DNA of 64,000 nt from Micromonospora ureilytica (GCF_015751765.1 NZ_JADOTX010000001.1:1860001-1924000), one strand, 5' to 3'. Shown: positions 15,735 through 25,906, counted from the stretch's first letter. The notes: generated from the letters alone by a model not told the origin. A program made the numbers and translations.

Positions 15735-17492
15735 TCAGTGCCGGGCGGCGCCGTTCTCGCTGACCGGCTGACCGAAGGCCAGGAACGGTACGGGCGTCGG
15801 TGCGTCCGTGCCGATGTGCCGAGGGAAGGTCGGCTCGGCGTCGTCGGCGCTCACGTCCCGGGCTGCCGTACGGTCGGAAGCCACCGACTCGTCCGCCACC
15901 GCCGGTGCGCCACCATGCTCGTCGTTCGCCTGCTCCGCCGGGGCCCGGTCGCCGTTCGCCTGCTCGGCCCGGGCCCGGTCGCCATTGGTCTGGCCTACCG
16001 GGGTCAGGTCGGCGTAGCCGCTCTGGGCCGGGCTCCGGTCGGCAGGTGCGAGGTCGAGCGGGGCGCGGTCGAGCGGGGCGCGGTCGGGAGTGGCGCGGTC
16101 GGCGTTCGCGTCGTCCAGGGTGGGACGCTCCGCGGAGTGCCGGTCGACGCCGACACGGTCGACGTTGAGCCGCTCCACGCCGGCCCGCTCGGGGGCGGGG
16201 CGGTCGGCGCTGGAGCGGGAACCCACCATCGGGTATTCAGCGGTCTCCGTACCGCCGGCTGCCGCGGCCATGACCGCGGCGGAGGCGAGGTCGGCCACCC
16301 GCTTCGCCTCCCGCTGTACGCGGGCGCGGACCTCCTTGGCGTGCCGCTCGGCGGAGTCCCCGGCCCGGCGGGCCTCGTCCAGCCGGGCGCTCTCGGCGGT
16401 CAGGTCCCGGCGGACCTCACCGAGCCGCTGCTGCATCCGGGACAACTCGTTCTCCAGCGTCTCGCCCTCCTGGCGGATCTCGGCGAGCTGCTGGCGGCCG
16501 GTGCCCAGCTCGGCCTGCAGCTCGCTGGCCTCCTGCCGGCGCTCCTCAAGCTCCTGTTGCAGGGTCGCGAGCTGCTGCTGATGGCTGGCGGCCTGCTCGT
16601 CGGCGCGGTTGCGCAGCTCGGTCACGTGCTGCTGCGCCTCGGCCAGCAGTGAGGCGATCTGCTGCTCGGTCGCGCTGCGCTGCTCGGCCAGTTCCTGCTC
16701 GGCGGCGGCCTGCTGTTCGGCGATGTCCTGCTCGGCGGCGGTACGTCGTTCGTTGACCTCTCGCTCCACGCTGGCCTGCCACTGGGCCATCTCCTGCTGG
16801 TTCTTGGAGCGGGCCGACTGGAGTTCCTGCTGGATCTGGGTACGGGCCGACTTCATCAGCGCGTCGGCGGCGACCCGGGTCTGGTTGAGCTGCTGCGCGC
16901 TCTGCTCGGTGATCCGCTTGGCCTCGTGCTGGGCGCGTTCGTGCGCGGCCTCACCGTCGGCCCGCAACTGCTCGGCGTGCTCGCGGATCGCTGTCAACTC
17001 GGCCTCGGCCAGCGTGCGCCGCTCCTCGTGCGCCTGCTCCTGCTCGGCTCGCCGGGAGGCCAACTCCTCGGCCAGATCCTGACGTGCCTGCGCGGCCCGT
17101 TCACGGGTGTCGGCGAGGATCCGCTCGGACTCGCTGCGCAGCTCGTTCGCCCGGTCGGTGGCCGACTCGGTGATCATTCCGGCCTGCTTCTCGGCGAGCG
17201 CCATGATCTCGCCGACCATCGGGCCCAGATCGTGGAACGAAGCGCGGTCCACCTGCACGGGTTGCTCCTGAAGCTCGGCCAGCTCGGCACGCAGCCGCTG
17301 CACCTCGGCGGTCAGTTCACGGACGCGGACGGCGGATCGCCCGTGCTCCCCGCTCAGCATCGTAATCTGACCGTTGAGCTGCTCCAGGTGCCGGTCCACC
17401 TGGCGTTTGTCGTACCCGCGCAGGGTGAGCTCGAAGCTCGGCCGGGAGGCCGCATCGTCGCGTGCTGCGTGCGGCTCAGCGCCGATGGACAT
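15735..17492 (-). CDS. DivIVA-domain coiled-coil protein with a pentapeptide-like repeat tail
   Basis: 585 residues from ATG at 17492 with GGAGG seven bases upstream. The N-terminus has a DivIVA-like membrane-targeting turn (SFELTLRGYDKRQVDRHLEQ, about 20-39). Then comes a very long, Gln/Glu/Arg/Ala-rich heptad coiled coil (about 40-425) of the Scy/FilP/Wag31 sort, which organises polar growth or cytoskeletal assemblies. The last 160 residues are disordered and degenerate-repetitive, with five-residue steps (A.ERP, DRAPL, DRAPL, EQANG). A weak promoter (TTCGCA at 17587-17592, 17 bp, TAGCGT at 17564-17569) precedes it. Monocistronic. Role in cell shape or septation is likely, not proven. Confidence 0.82.
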   Translation of the reverse strand: MSIGAEPHAARDDAASRPSFELTLRGYDKRQVDRHLEQLNGQITMLSGEHGRSAVRVRELTAEVQRLRAELAELQEQPVQVDRASFHDLGPMVGEIMALAEKQAGMITESATDRANELRSESERILADTRERAAQARQDLAEELASRRAEQEQAHEERRTLAEAELTAIREHAEQLRADGEAAHERAQHEAKRITEQSAQQLNQTRVAADALMKSARTQIQQELQSARSKNQQEMAQWQASVEREVNERRTAAEQDIAEQQAAAEQELAEQRSATEQQIASLLAEAQQHVTELRNRADEQAASHQQQLATLQQELEERRQEASELQAELGTGRQQLAEIRQEGETLENELSRMQQRLGEVRRDLTAESARLDEARRAGDSAERHAKEVRARVQREAKRVADLASAAVMAAAAGGTETAEYPMVGSRSSADRPAPERAGVERLNVDRVGVDRHSAERPTLDDANADRATPDRAPLDRAPLDLAPADRSPAQSGYADLTPVGQTNGDRARAEQANGDRAPAEQANDEHGGAPAVADESVASDRTAARDVSADDAEPTFPRHIGTDAPTPVPFLAFGQPVSENGAARH

Positions 17493-17563
17493 GCACCATC
17501 CTCCGTACGATCGGGGCGTCAGGGTCGGCGGTCGCCTGCCCCACGGGCCGTCAGTGTGGCGCA

Positions 17564-17592
17564 ACGCTACCGCCGAGCGGACCTCATGCGAA
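17564..17592 (-). promoter_or_regulatory. Candidate promoter of the DivIVA-like gene
   Basis: Minus-strand TTCGCA (17587-17592) and TAGCGT (17564-17569) are separated by 17 bp. The same TAGCGT -10 hexamer recurs at two better promoters in this window (42929-42934 and 47719-47724). The long untranslated leader would be about 65 bases. Confidence 0.35.
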
Positions 17593-17646
17593 GTCCTGCC
17601 CCACCACCTCTCACGTTGTCGCCCCGTGTTCCCCCGTTCCCGCGCC

Positions 17647-17715
17647 GATCATGGACTCATGGTGCCGGAAAGGTGATGCTCCACCACCTTTGTCACCCAC
17701 CACAACTCCATGATC
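17647..17715. repeat. GATC-bounded palindromic element, type C
   Basis: 69-bp element. Left arm GATCATGGACTCATGGTG (17647-17664) matches the complement of 17698-17715 at 15 of 18 positions. Inside it AAAGGTG and CACCTTT make a second, nested stem. It lies between the divIVA-like gene start and the 3' end of the reductase-methyltransferase gene. Confidence 0.7.
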
Positions 17716-17756
17716 GACGCAGGTCCACAGGGGAGACACGGGGAGGGACGAGGGGG

Positions 17757-19331
17757 TTAGCGTCGGCGGGCGACCAGGACCGCGTCGTGGTGGGTGATGT
17801 CCTCGCCGTTGGGGGTGGTGGCGAGGCGGGAGCGTTCCTCCGCGGCCAGCACCTCCCAGTGGGCCGGCTCCAAATCGGCGGCCACGTCCTGCGCCGTGTA
17901 CATCATGTCCGGCATGTGCATCCGGTGCGCCGACCCCCACAGGTCCGACGGGTGGTGCCCGACGATCAGCAGGACACCGCCCGGTGCCACCGCCGCGGCC
18001 AGCCGGCCGAACAACTCCCGCCGCTGCTCCGGGGGCAGGTGCATGAACTGCGCGGACACCAGGTCGTACGCCTCCTCGGTGGGCGGCTTGTCCCGTAGGT
18101 CGGCGTGGGTGAACTCGATCCGGTCGCCCACGCCGGCGGTCTCGGCGTGCGCGGCGGCCCGGCTCAACGCCGTGGTGGAGATGTCCACCGCCGTCACCTG
18201 CCAGCCACGCTCGGCCAGCCACACCGCGTCACCGCCCTCGCCGCTGCCCACGTCCAAGGCGCGCCCCGGGGCCAGGTCGCTGACCTCGGCGACCAGTTGC
18301 GGGTTTGGCCGACCACTCCACACCGAGGGCCGGGACTGGTAGCGCTCCTCCCACGCCGGCTCCTCGAATGTCGTGGCCACCAACTGCCGGTACGCGGCCA
18401 CCGCTTCGCGGGTGTCCTCGGCGATGAGATCGGCGTTGATGGCCGCCGCGGCGGTCAGGCCGGCCCCGGCGGACGTGATCACCTGACCGCGGATGTCGGC
18501 GACGTTGCCCGCCACCCAGACACCCGGGACGGTGGTCGCGCCGGTGGCGTCGGTCGGGATCTGGGCACCGATCACGTGCTCACCCATCGTCACCTCCTCC
18601 GGGGCCAGACCCAGCCCCACCAGCACATCGGCGCGGGGAGTCAGACGCGTCCCCACCACGATCGCGTCGAGCGCCACCACCCGGCCGTCGGCGAGCCGTA
18701 CGCCGGTCAGCGCGTCGTCGGTCACCTCCACCGCGGCAACCGGGCCGGGCACCACAGCGATGCTCCGGGCGGCGAGCCGCTCGGCGGCCTCCGCGTCCGG
18801 CGCCGGGGCGTCGTGCAGCAACAACAGCACGTTGGGGCTCCACTGTCGCCACATCTCGGCCTGGTGCACGCTCAGCGGGCTGGTCGCCAGGATGCCGATC
18901 CGACGGTCCCGAACCTCCCAGCCGTGGCAGTACGGGCAGTGCAGCACGTCGCGACCCCACCGCTGGGCCAGGCCGGGCACGTCGGGCAGTTCGTCGGTCA
19001 GGCCGGTGGTCACCAGCAGCCGACGGGCCCGCACCGACTCCCCGCCGTCGAGGCTCAGCCGGAACCCGTCGTCGTCCCGGGTCGCGGCCGCCACCCGTCC
19101 GGTGCGGACCTGCCCGCCGTACCCGGCCACCTCGTCCCGCCCGATTGCGAGCAACTCGCCCGGCGGCGTCCCCTCCCGGCCCAGGTAGTTGTGGATCCGG
19201 TCGGCCGGCGCGTTGCGCGGCTCACCGGAGTCGATCACCAGCACCGACCGTCGGGCCCGGCTCAGCGCCAGGGCTCCGCTGAGCCCCGCGGCGCCGCCGC
19301 CCACCACCACCACGTCGTATGTCTCGTCCAC
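17757..19331 (-). CDS. Thioredoxin-reductase-like / class I methyltransferase fusion
   Basis: 524 residues from GTG at 19331 (GAGGGAGA upstream). Residues 1-310 are a low-molecular-weight thioredoxin reductase-like flavoprotein: FAD motif VVVVGGGAAGLSGALAL, CPYC redox pair (Cys132/Cys135) in HCPYCHGWEV, and a C-terminal GVWVAGNVADIRGQVITSAG. Residues about 325-524 are a SAM-dependent methyltransferase with motif I LDVGSGEGGDAVWL, followed by VTAVDIS and HADLRDKPPTEEAYDLVSAQ. Usually these are two genes. The fusion fits a thiol-targeting detoxification or tailoring step. It faces an XRE-cupin gene across 75 bases with a shared operator-like dyad. Confidence 0.88.
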   Translation of the reverse strand: MDETYDVVVVGGGAAGLSGALALSRARRSVLVIDSGEPRNAPADRIHNYLGREGTPPGELLAIGRDEVAGYGGQVRTGRVAAATRDDDGFRLSLDGGESVRARRLLVTTGLTDELPDVPGLAQRWGRDVLHCPYCHGWEVRDRRIGILATSPLSVHQAEMWRQWSPNVLLLLHDAPAPDAEAAERLAARSIAVVPGPVAAVEVTDDALTGVRLADGRVVALDAIVVGTRLTPRADVLVGLGLAPEEVTMGEHVIGAQIPTDATGATTVPGVWVAGNVADIRGQVITSAGAGLTAAAAINADLIAEDTREAVAAYRQLVATTFEEPAWEERYQSRPSVWSGRPNPQLVAEVSDLAPGRALDVGSGEGGDAVWLAERGWQVTAVDISTTALSRAAAHAETAGVGDRIEFTHADLRDKPPTEEAYDLVSAQFMHLPPEQRRELFGRLAAAVAPGGVLLIVGHHPSDLWGSAHRMHMPDMMYTAQDVAADLEPAHWEVLAAEERSRLATTPNGEDITHHDAVLVARRR

Positions 19332-19379
19332 CGCTATCTCCCTCTTGCTTGTCGCCTGCGCCCACCATCCGTCGCCGCC

Positions 19380-19403
19380 GGCAAGGTGGCAACTATCCTT
19401 GCC
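19380..19403. promoter_or_regulatory. 24-bp perfect dyad between divergent genes
   Basis: GGCAAGG (19380-19386) and CCTTGCC (19397-19403) form a perfect 7-base inverted repeat with a 10-base spacer, four bases from the ATG of the XRE regulator and 49 bases from the start of the divergent flavoprotein. TATCCT (19394-19399) lies inside it, seven bases before the ATG, a candidate -10 for a leaderless regulator mRNA. This is a strong candidate autoregulatory operator. Confidence 0.65.
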
Positions 19404-19406
19404 GTT

Positions 19407-20003
19407 ATGGCAAACGAGGACAGCGCCGCGCTGGCGGCCGTCGGCCCCCGGCTGCGTGCCCTACGTCACCAACGCGGGACCACGCTCACCCAACTCGCCG
19501 ACCTGACCGGCATCTCGGTGAGCACCCTGTCCCGGCTCGAGTCCGGTAGCCGTCGACCCACCCTTGAGCTCCTGCTTCCGCTGGCGAGGGCCTACCAGGT
19601 GGCGCTTGACGAACTGGTCGACGCCCCCGCCACCGGCGACCCCCGGGTACACCCCAAACCGATCGTCATCCACGGCGTGACGTACCTGCCGCTGACCCGC
19701 CGGCCGGGCGGTGTCCAGGCGTTCAAGCAGATCTTCCCGCCGGATCCGTCCGCCGGGGGCCGGATTCCGCAGGCCCACGAGGGGTACGAGTGGCTCTACG
19801 TGCTCTCCGGCCGAATACGTCTGCTGCTCGGTGACCGTGATCTGACGCTGACCCCGGGGGAGGTGGCCGAGTTCGACACCCGCATGCCGCACCTCTTCTT
19901 CAACCCGGGCCCCGGCACCGCCGAGGCCCTCAGTCTCTTCGGGCCGCAGGGGGAGCGGCTGCACGTCCGGGCCCGCCCGGCCTCGCCCGACAAGAAGCAG
20001 TGA
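19407..20003 (+). CDS. XRE-family regulator with C-terminal cupin domain
   Basis: 198 residues. The N-terminal XRE helix-turn-helix is clear (RLRALRHQRGTTLTQLADLTGISVSTLSRLESG, about 14-46). A linker leads to a cupin_2 domain (about 100-190) with AHEGYEWLYVLSGRIRLLLGD, LTPGEVAEFDTRMPHLFFN. The cupin histidines/glutamates in AHEGYEW and MPH fit ligand sensing. Such regulators often repress a divergent metabolic gene; here that is the reductase-methyltransferase fusion. No Shine-Dalgarno is seen, consistent with a leaderless mRNA. Confidence 0.92.
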   Translation: MANEDSAALAAVGPRLRALRHQRGTTLTQLADLTGISVSTLSRLESGSRRPTLELLLPLARAYQVALDELVDAPATGDPRVHPKPIVIHGVTYLPLTRRPGGVQAFKQIFPPDPSAGGRIPQAHEGYEWLYVLSGRIRLLLGDRDLTLTPGEVAEFDTRMPHLFFNPGPGTAEALSLFGPQGERLHVRARPASPDKKQ

Positions 20004-20057
20004 TCAACCCGGCTTCCGGGACGGGTACGGCCTGATCGTCGGTGCGAGGATGGCACG

Positions 20058-20921
20058 ATGATCGATGCGGCATCCCGAGGCTGGAGCGACCGGGTCGAGC
20101 ACCGCGACATCGTCGTCAAGGAGGTCCCGGGCTTCCGCCCGCTGACGTTGGACCTCGTCGTGCCGGTGGCAGCGCCCCGACCGGTCCCGGTCCTGGTGTG
20201 GATCCACGGCGGCGCGTGGCTGTTCGGCTCGCCCAAGCACCCGGCGGACTGGCTCATGGAGGCGGACCCGTTCACCGCCGCTATACGCGCCGGATTCGCG
20301 GTCGCCTCCGCCCAGTATCGGCTCAGCGGCGAGGCGCACTTTCCCGCCCAGCTCGACGACGTCAAGGCGGCGGTGCGCTGGCTACACCGGCGGGGCGACG
20401 GGGTGGGCGTGGACCCCGAGCGGATCGGGGTGTGGGGCGAGTCGGCCGGTGGGCACCTGGCCTCGCTGGTCGCGCTGACGGGCAACGACCGGGACGACAG
20501 CCGCGTCCGGGCGGCGGTCTGCTGGTACGCGCCGTCGAACCTGTTGACCATGCAGTCGCAGGCACACCCGTCCGGAACGATCGACCACGACTCGGCGAAC
20601 TCACCCGAGTCCCTGCTGCTCGGCGGCACACTGCCCGAACACCCGGAACTGGGTCGGGCGGCCAGTCCGATCACCTACGTCACCGGCCAGGCCCCACCCA
20701 TGCTGCTGATGCACGGCGACCAGGACGTGGTCGTACCGGTGGGGCAGAGCGAGGAACTTGCCGCTGCGTTGACCGCGGCGGGTGCCGAGGTCGAGTTGTC
20801 GGTGGTGCGGGGGGCCGACCACTGTTTCGCCGGAGTGCCGTTGGAGCCGCTGATCCGCGACAGTCTGGCGTTCTTCACCCGGGCCCTCGCCCCCGACGCC
20901 GCGGCGCTGCCGCCTCACTAA
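20058..20921 (+). CDS. Alpha/beta hydrolase (BD-FAE-like carboxylesterase)
   Basis: 287 residues. The oxyanion-hole motif is HGGAW (residues 51-55), the nucleophile is Ser129 in GESAGG, the acid is likely the Asp of MHGDQDVVVP and the histidine that of GADHCF. This is the layout of the hormone-sensitive-lipase/BD-FAE group acting on small esters. GAGG precedes the ATG. It starts 54 bases after the XRE gene on the same strand and could be co-transcribed. Substrate unknown. No signal peptide, so cytoplasmic. Confidence 0.88.
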   Translation: MIDAASRGWSDRVEHRDIVVKEVPGFRPLTLDLVVPVAAPRPVPVLVWIHGGAWLFGSPKHPADWLMEADPFTAAIRAGFAVASAQYRLSGEAHFPAQLDDVKAAVRWLHRRGDGVGVDPERIGVWGESAGGHLASLVALTGNDRDDSRVRAAVCWYAPSNLLTMQSQAHPSGTIDHDSANSPESLLLGGTLPEHPELGRAASPITYVTGQAPPMLLMHGDQDVVVPVGQSEELAAALTAAGAEVELSVVRGADHCFAGVPLEPLIRDSLAFFTRALAPDAAALPPH

Positions 20922-20930
20922 GGTGACGCG

Positions 20931-22484
20931 GTGACCGTTTACGACGTCGCCGCCAAACTTCCTGACATCGACCTGCTGCGGCAGCGCTGCAAGGCGTTGG
21001 CAGTGCTCGAGCGCGCCATCGACGGCGGGGACCCCTACTACGCCTACACCTCGGACTGGGGCCCGGACGAGGCGGCGTTGATGAGCAATGGCGGCGGGGA
21101 CGAGTGGACAGTCGTGTTCACCGCCGACGGCGCCTTCATCCGACTCTTCGACCACGAGTCGGCGATGTCGCCGTACCGCCATCCAGACCACGAGTTGTGG
21201 CCGGGCCTGGTCGACGGTATCCCGGAGGTTCTGCGTCCACACGTGACGGAACCGGCCTTCTGCGACGAGAACGGGCAGCTCGTCGCGACGACGGTGCTGT
21301 GGCGGCTGGTGGAGGACGATCGTTGGCACGCCGGCGACGGCATCGCCTTCCCCCCACCGAGCGGACCGTACGAGGACAACGGCCCGGACGGATCCGGACT
21401 GCTCGACATCCTGTTCGACGACATCGTCGCCCGCTTCGTCGAGTTCGCCGCCGACTACCACGAGATGACTGTGGACCGGTCGGCGGTCGAGCACATCGTC
21501 GCCCATCGACCGCTCACCGACACCGTGACAAGGGCCCTGAATCCGCAGCTCAGTGTCGCCGACCTGCGGGTGGACCTCACCGAGATCGGCTACCCGATCG
21601 CGGGGGACTGTGCCGCGACGGTCGAGGTCGGACCTCATGGCGCGTTCTCCGCGAACAGCGTGGGATGGGAACGCGCGCCCTTCCCGTTGAGCTTCAGCGT
21701 CCGCGAGACAGGCGGCTCCTGGATGGTGACCGCGACCGCGGCGCAGGCCGCCGAGCTGGCCGATGTGCTCATGCTCGGTGGGAACGACACCGTCATGGTT
21801 GTCGGCCTGGAGACCAACAGCTTCCTGGACGAGGAGTATCAGCAGTGGCGGCCGTCGCGGATCGCGGCGGAGCAGGGCGTCAGCTTCGAGGTGCGTCAGG
21901 TCGGTGCGCTGGCGGGAGGGGTCGTCGGCCTCAGCGAAGAGGCCCTGCTGATCCGCCGGGAGCAGCTGCCCCGGTTCCTGCACGGCTGGTACCCCTACAA
22001 TCTGACATTGATCGATTTGCCGGGTACGCCTTCCGCCGCGCGGGTCGACGAGATGATCGTCGTCATTGGCGCGGCCACGTACGACGAGCCGGTCCTACCC
22101 GCGCTGGCAGGCTCGCGCCTGTTGTTCTCAGGGCATGACGACTGCTACGTGGCCGTCGAGACGACGGACCGCGCGCTGCCCGCGGCGGTTCTCGGCCGGC
22201 TCCTGGCCTTGCTGGTCGGCTCGACACTTGTCGACACCACGGCGGTGGAGGTGACAGCGCCCGACGCCGAGCCCGTGCAGGGGCTGATCGCGGAGAGCCG
22301 GCACTGGGTCGGCGAGCTGGGCGCCGCGACGCCGGGCTCGGTGACAGTCGATCTGTACGCCACGTCCGAACCGTGGCGGCTCGGCCAGTCGGTCCCGAAG
22401 CAGGTCGATCGCCGGATGGTCTACGACGTCGCGCGCAGGGCCTGGCGGTCGACCGAGGTGGTGGCGCCACTCCCGAATCAGTGA
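20931..22484 (+). CDS. Unrecognised 517-residue soluble protein
   Basis: I do not recognise a family. GTG at 20931 follows AAGGTGA, with TAAGGT six bases before it also allowing a leaderless mRNA. The chain is acidic and soluble, without signal peptide or transmembrane helix. An N-terminal region (about 1-180) has many aromatic/acidic residues (DPYYAYTSDWGPDEAALMSN, FTADGAFIRLFDHESAMSPY, PHVTEPAFCDENGQL). A central part (about 250-330) carries FSVRETGGSWMVTATAAQAAEL and GGNDTVMVVGLETNSF. The C-terminal part (about 380-517) reads as alternating strands and helices. It may be a two-domain hypothetical. It starts nine bases after the esterase, so is likely co-transcribed. Confidence 0.8.
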   Translation: MTVYDVAAKLPDIDLLRQRCKALAVLERAIDGGDPYYAYTSDWGPDEAALMSNGGGDEWTVVFTADGAFIRLFDHESAMSPYRHPDHELWPGLVDGIPEVLRPHVTEPAFCDENGQLVATTVLWRLVEDDRWHAGDGIAFPPPSGPYEDNGPDGSGLLDILFDDIVARFVEFAADYHEMTVDRSAVEHIVAHRPLTDTVTRALNPQLSVADLRVDLTEIGYPIAGDCAATVEVGPHGAFSANSVGWERAPFPLSFSVRETGGSWMVTATAAQAAELADVLMLGGNDTVMVVGLETNSFLDEEYQQWRPSRIAAEQGVSFEVRQVGALAGGVVGLSEEALLIRREQLPRFLHGWYPYNLTLIDLPGTPSAARVDEMIVVIGAATYDEPVLPALAGSRLLFSGHDDCYVAVETTDRALPAAVLGRLLALLVGSTLVDTTAVEVTAPDAEPVQGLIAESRHWVGELGAATPGSVTVDLYATSEPWRLGQSVPKQVDRRMVYDVARRAWRSTEVVAPLPNQ

Positions 22485-22585
22485 CGTCGCCCGTCGCGGT
22501 CGTGGGGTGACGTGCCACGAGGGCCGGGCCCGAATGGTGGTTCCGTCGGACGGGCTTCGAACTGTGCGTGCCGAACTTCCGTGTT

Positions 22586-22591
22586 TATGAT
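22586..22591 (+). promoter_or_regulatory. Possible -10 box before the pterin-like gene cluster
   Basis: TATGAT (one mismatch to TATAAT) sits about 70 bases before the first start codon; no matching -35 is seen at 17-18 bp. A small GC stem (CCCCCG, CGGGGG region at about 22599-22612) follows in what would be the leader. Confidence 0.3.
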
Positions 22592-22663
22592 CGACAACCC
22601 CCGACCGGGGGACCCCGACATGGCCGATCGGTTCGGCCCGGAGCAGACGTGAGGTGCGCGACG

Positions 22664-23643
<980 letters not shown>

Positions 23644-23647
<4 letters not shown>

Positions 23648-24048
23648 CCGTGTTCAGCGTGACCGTTCGGGACCACATGATGATCGCCCACAGTTTCCGA
23701 GGCGAGGTGTTCGGTCCCGCCCAACGCCTGCACGGCGCGACGTTCGTGGTGGACGCGACGTTCCGCAGGCCCGACCTGGACGCCGACGGGATCGTGGTGG
23801 ACATCGGCCTGGCCACCGAGCAGCTGCGGGCGGTGCTGGGCGAGCTGACCTACCGCAACCTCGACGACGAGGCGGCCTTCGCCGGGGTGAACACCACCAC
23901 TGAGGTGCTGGCCCGTACGGTCGCGGACCGACTGGTCGAGCGGGTGCACGCCGGTGAGTTGGGCGCGGGGGCGCGCGACCTGACCGGCATCACTGTCACC
24001 CTGCACGAGTCGCACATCGCCTGGGCGAGCTACGAGCGGTCGCTGTGA
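23644..24048 (+). CDS. 6-pyruvoyltetrahydropterin synthase/QueD-fold protein lacking key residues
   Basis: 134 residues from GTG at 23644. The T-fold signature reads MIAHSF (His16) and AQRLHGATF (His30), where QueD/PTPS has CxRLHGHxx. The catalytic cysteine is Ala26 and the third zinc histidine is Ala32. The remaining [37 protein letters not shown] carries the usual glutamate/histidine end. Two of the classic functional residues are therefore missing while the fold is intact. It is coupled by overlaps to both neighbours. It may bind a pterin-like or diaminopyrimidine intermediate without QueD chemistry. Confidence 0.85.
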
Positions 24049-25091
24049 CCGATGCGGGCCGGGCGGTGCACGTCGTCCTGCCCGGTGACATCGACGACCC
24101 GGCCACGCCCAGCGGCGGCAACTCCTACGACCGGCGGATCTGCGCGGGGTTGGGCGAGCGCGGCTGGTCGGTCCACGAGCACCCGGTGCCGGGCGCGTGG
24201 CCGCACCCCGACCCGGCCGACCGGGCGACGCTGGGCGCGGTGCTCGCCGCCGCGCCCGACGACGCCGTGGTGCTGATCGACGGCCTGATCGCCTCGACCG
24301 TGCCGGACCTGCTCGCCCCGCACGCCCGTCGGCTGCGGCTGGTGGTCCTGGTGCACCTGCCGCTCGACGACGAACCGGAGGCCCGCGCGCTGGCCACCGC
24401 CCGGGCAGTTGTCACCACCAGCGAATGGGCCCGCCGCGCCCTGCTGGCCCGCCACCCGACGCTCGCCGACCGGATCCGGGCCGCGCCGCCCGGGGTGCGG
24501 CCCGCGCCGCCGGCGGCCGGCTCGGCGGCCGGTCACCGGTTGCTCTGCGTCGCGGCGGTCACCCACCACAAGGGGTACGACGTGCTGGTCGACGCGTTGG
24601 CCACGCTGGTTGGCCGGCCCTGGATGATGATCTGCGCGGGCACGCTCGCCCGGGAACCAGACCTCGTGCATGTGCTGCGTGACCGGTTGACCGGAGCGGG
24701 CCTCACCGAGCGGGTGCGGCTGGTCGGCCCACTGACCGGCGCGGCGTTGGACGACGCCTACGCCGCCGCCGACCTGCTGGTGCTGCCGTCGAGAGGCGAG
24801 ACGTACGGCATGGTCGTCACCGAGGCGCTGGCCCGCGGCGTGCCGGTGGTGACCACCGAGGTGGGCGGGCTGCCGGAGACGCTCGGCCACGCGCCCGGCG
24901 GTGACCGACCGGGACTGCTGGTCCCGCCCGGTGACCCGGCGGCGCTGGCCGCCGCGCTGGTCCGCTGGCTGGACGACGACGCGCTGCGCGCCCGGCTGCG
25001 GCGTGCCGCTCTCGCCCGGCGCGACACCCTGACCGACTGGCCGGTGACCACCGCGTTGCTGGCCGGTGTGCTGAAGGAGGTGGCGGAATGA
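24045..25091 (+). CDS. GT4-type glycosyltransferase
   Basis: 348 residues from GTG at 24045 overlapping the previous stop. The two Rossmann halves are visible: the N-terminal part ([25 protein letters not shown]) and the C-terminal UDP/GDP-sugar part with [41 protein letters not shown] (the E-x7-E motif) and GLPETLG. This is a retaining glycosyltransferase of family GT4. In the cluster it would add a sugar to a small cofactor-like acceptor rather than to a wall polymer, which is inference from neighbours. Its stop overlaps the next ATG. Confidence 0.9.
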   Translation: MTDAGRAVHVVLPGDIDDPATPSGGNSYDRRICAGLGERGWSVHEHPVPGAWPHPDPADRATLGAVLAAAPDDAVVLIDGLIASTVPDLLAPHARRLRLVVLVHLPLDDEPEARALATARAVVTTSEWARRALLARHPTLADRIRAAPPGVRPAPPAAGSAAGHRLLCVAAVTHHKGYDVLVDALATLVGRPWMMICAGTLAREPDLVHVLRDRLTGAGLTERVRLVGPLTGAALDDAYAAADLLVLPSRGETYGMVVTEALARGVPVVTTEVGGLPETLGHAPGGDRPGLLVPPGDPAALAAALVRWLDDDALRARLRRAALARRDTLTDWPVTTALLAGVLKEVAE

Positions 25092-25906
25092 CCGTCGAGG
25101 AGACCCTGCCGTTCGCCGACTGGCTGCGGTTGCGTGAGCCGGCCGACGCGGCGGCACGCGCCGAGGACCTGTTGGACGTCGTCCGAGCCCGGCTCACCGG
25201 GGACGCCCCGACGGTGATCCACGACCTGGGCAGCGGCACCGGCTCGATGAGTCGCTGGATGGCCGCCCGGCTGCCCGGACCACAGCACTGGGTGCTGCAC
25301 GATCGGGACGCCGACCTGCTGGCCCGTGCCGCCGAGGGCATGAGCGGGGTGACCGCCGCCGACGGCGCCCCGGTCACCGTCCGCACCCGCTGCGGTGACC
25401 TCACCCGGCTGACCGCCGGAGACCTCGCCGACGGTTCCCTGGTCACCGCGTCCGCGCTGCTGGACATGCTCACCGCGGAGGAGGTCGAACGGGTGGTGGC
25501 CGCCTGTGTCGGCCGGCCCGCCCTGTTCGCCATCTCGGTGACCGGGCGGGTCCGGTTCACACCGGCCGACCCACTGGACGAGGCTGTCGAAGCCGCGTTC
25601 AACGAGCACCAGCGGCGTACCGTCGACGGCCGGCGGCTGCTCGGCCCGGATGCCGCCGCCGCCACCGCCGCCGCGTTCGCCCGGCACGGAGTCGACGTGC
25701 GGGAACGGCCCAGCCCGTGGCATCTCGGCCCGGAGCGGGCCGACCTGGCCGCCGAGTGGTTCCGGGGCTGGCTCGGCGCGGCCTGCGAGCAGCGCCCCGA
25801 CCTGGCCGGCCCCGCCCAGGCGTACGCCCGACGTCGGTTGGCCGACGCGGCGGCCGGGCGACTCACAGTGCTTGTCGAACACACTGACCTCCTCGCCGGT
25901 GGATGA
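25088..25906 (+). CDS. SAM-dependent methyltransferase
   Basis: 272 residues from ATG at 25088, overlapping the glycosyltransferase stop (ATGA). Motif I is VIHDLGSGTGSMSRWMAARL (about residues 39-58), followed by HDRDADLLARAAEGM, the acidic ribose-binding position. GDLTRLTAGDLADGSLVTASALLD is the mid motif. The size and features fit a class I small-molecule methyltransferase. Target unknown, most simply the product of the preceding glycosyltransferase or the T-fold protein's ligand. A gap of 66 bases follows. Confidence 0.88.
   Translation: MTVEETLPFADWLRLREPADAAARAEDLLDVVRARLTGDAPTVIHDLGSGTGSMSRWMAARLPGPQHWVLHDRDADLLARAAEGMSGVTAADGAPVTVRTRCGDLTRLTAGDLADGSLVTASALLDMLTAEEVERVVAACVGRPALFAISVTGRVRFTPADPLDEAVEAAFNEHQRRTVDGRRLLGPDAAAATAAAFARHGVDVRERPSPWHLGPERADLAAEWFRGWLGAACEQRPDLAGPAQAYARRRLADAAAGRLTVLVEHTDLLAGG

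Noticed and set aside
16100..16250. Possible CRISPR-like or nucleotide tandem repeat
   Set aside because: Units are five codons, degenerate and in frame with the coiled-coil protein; no spacers.
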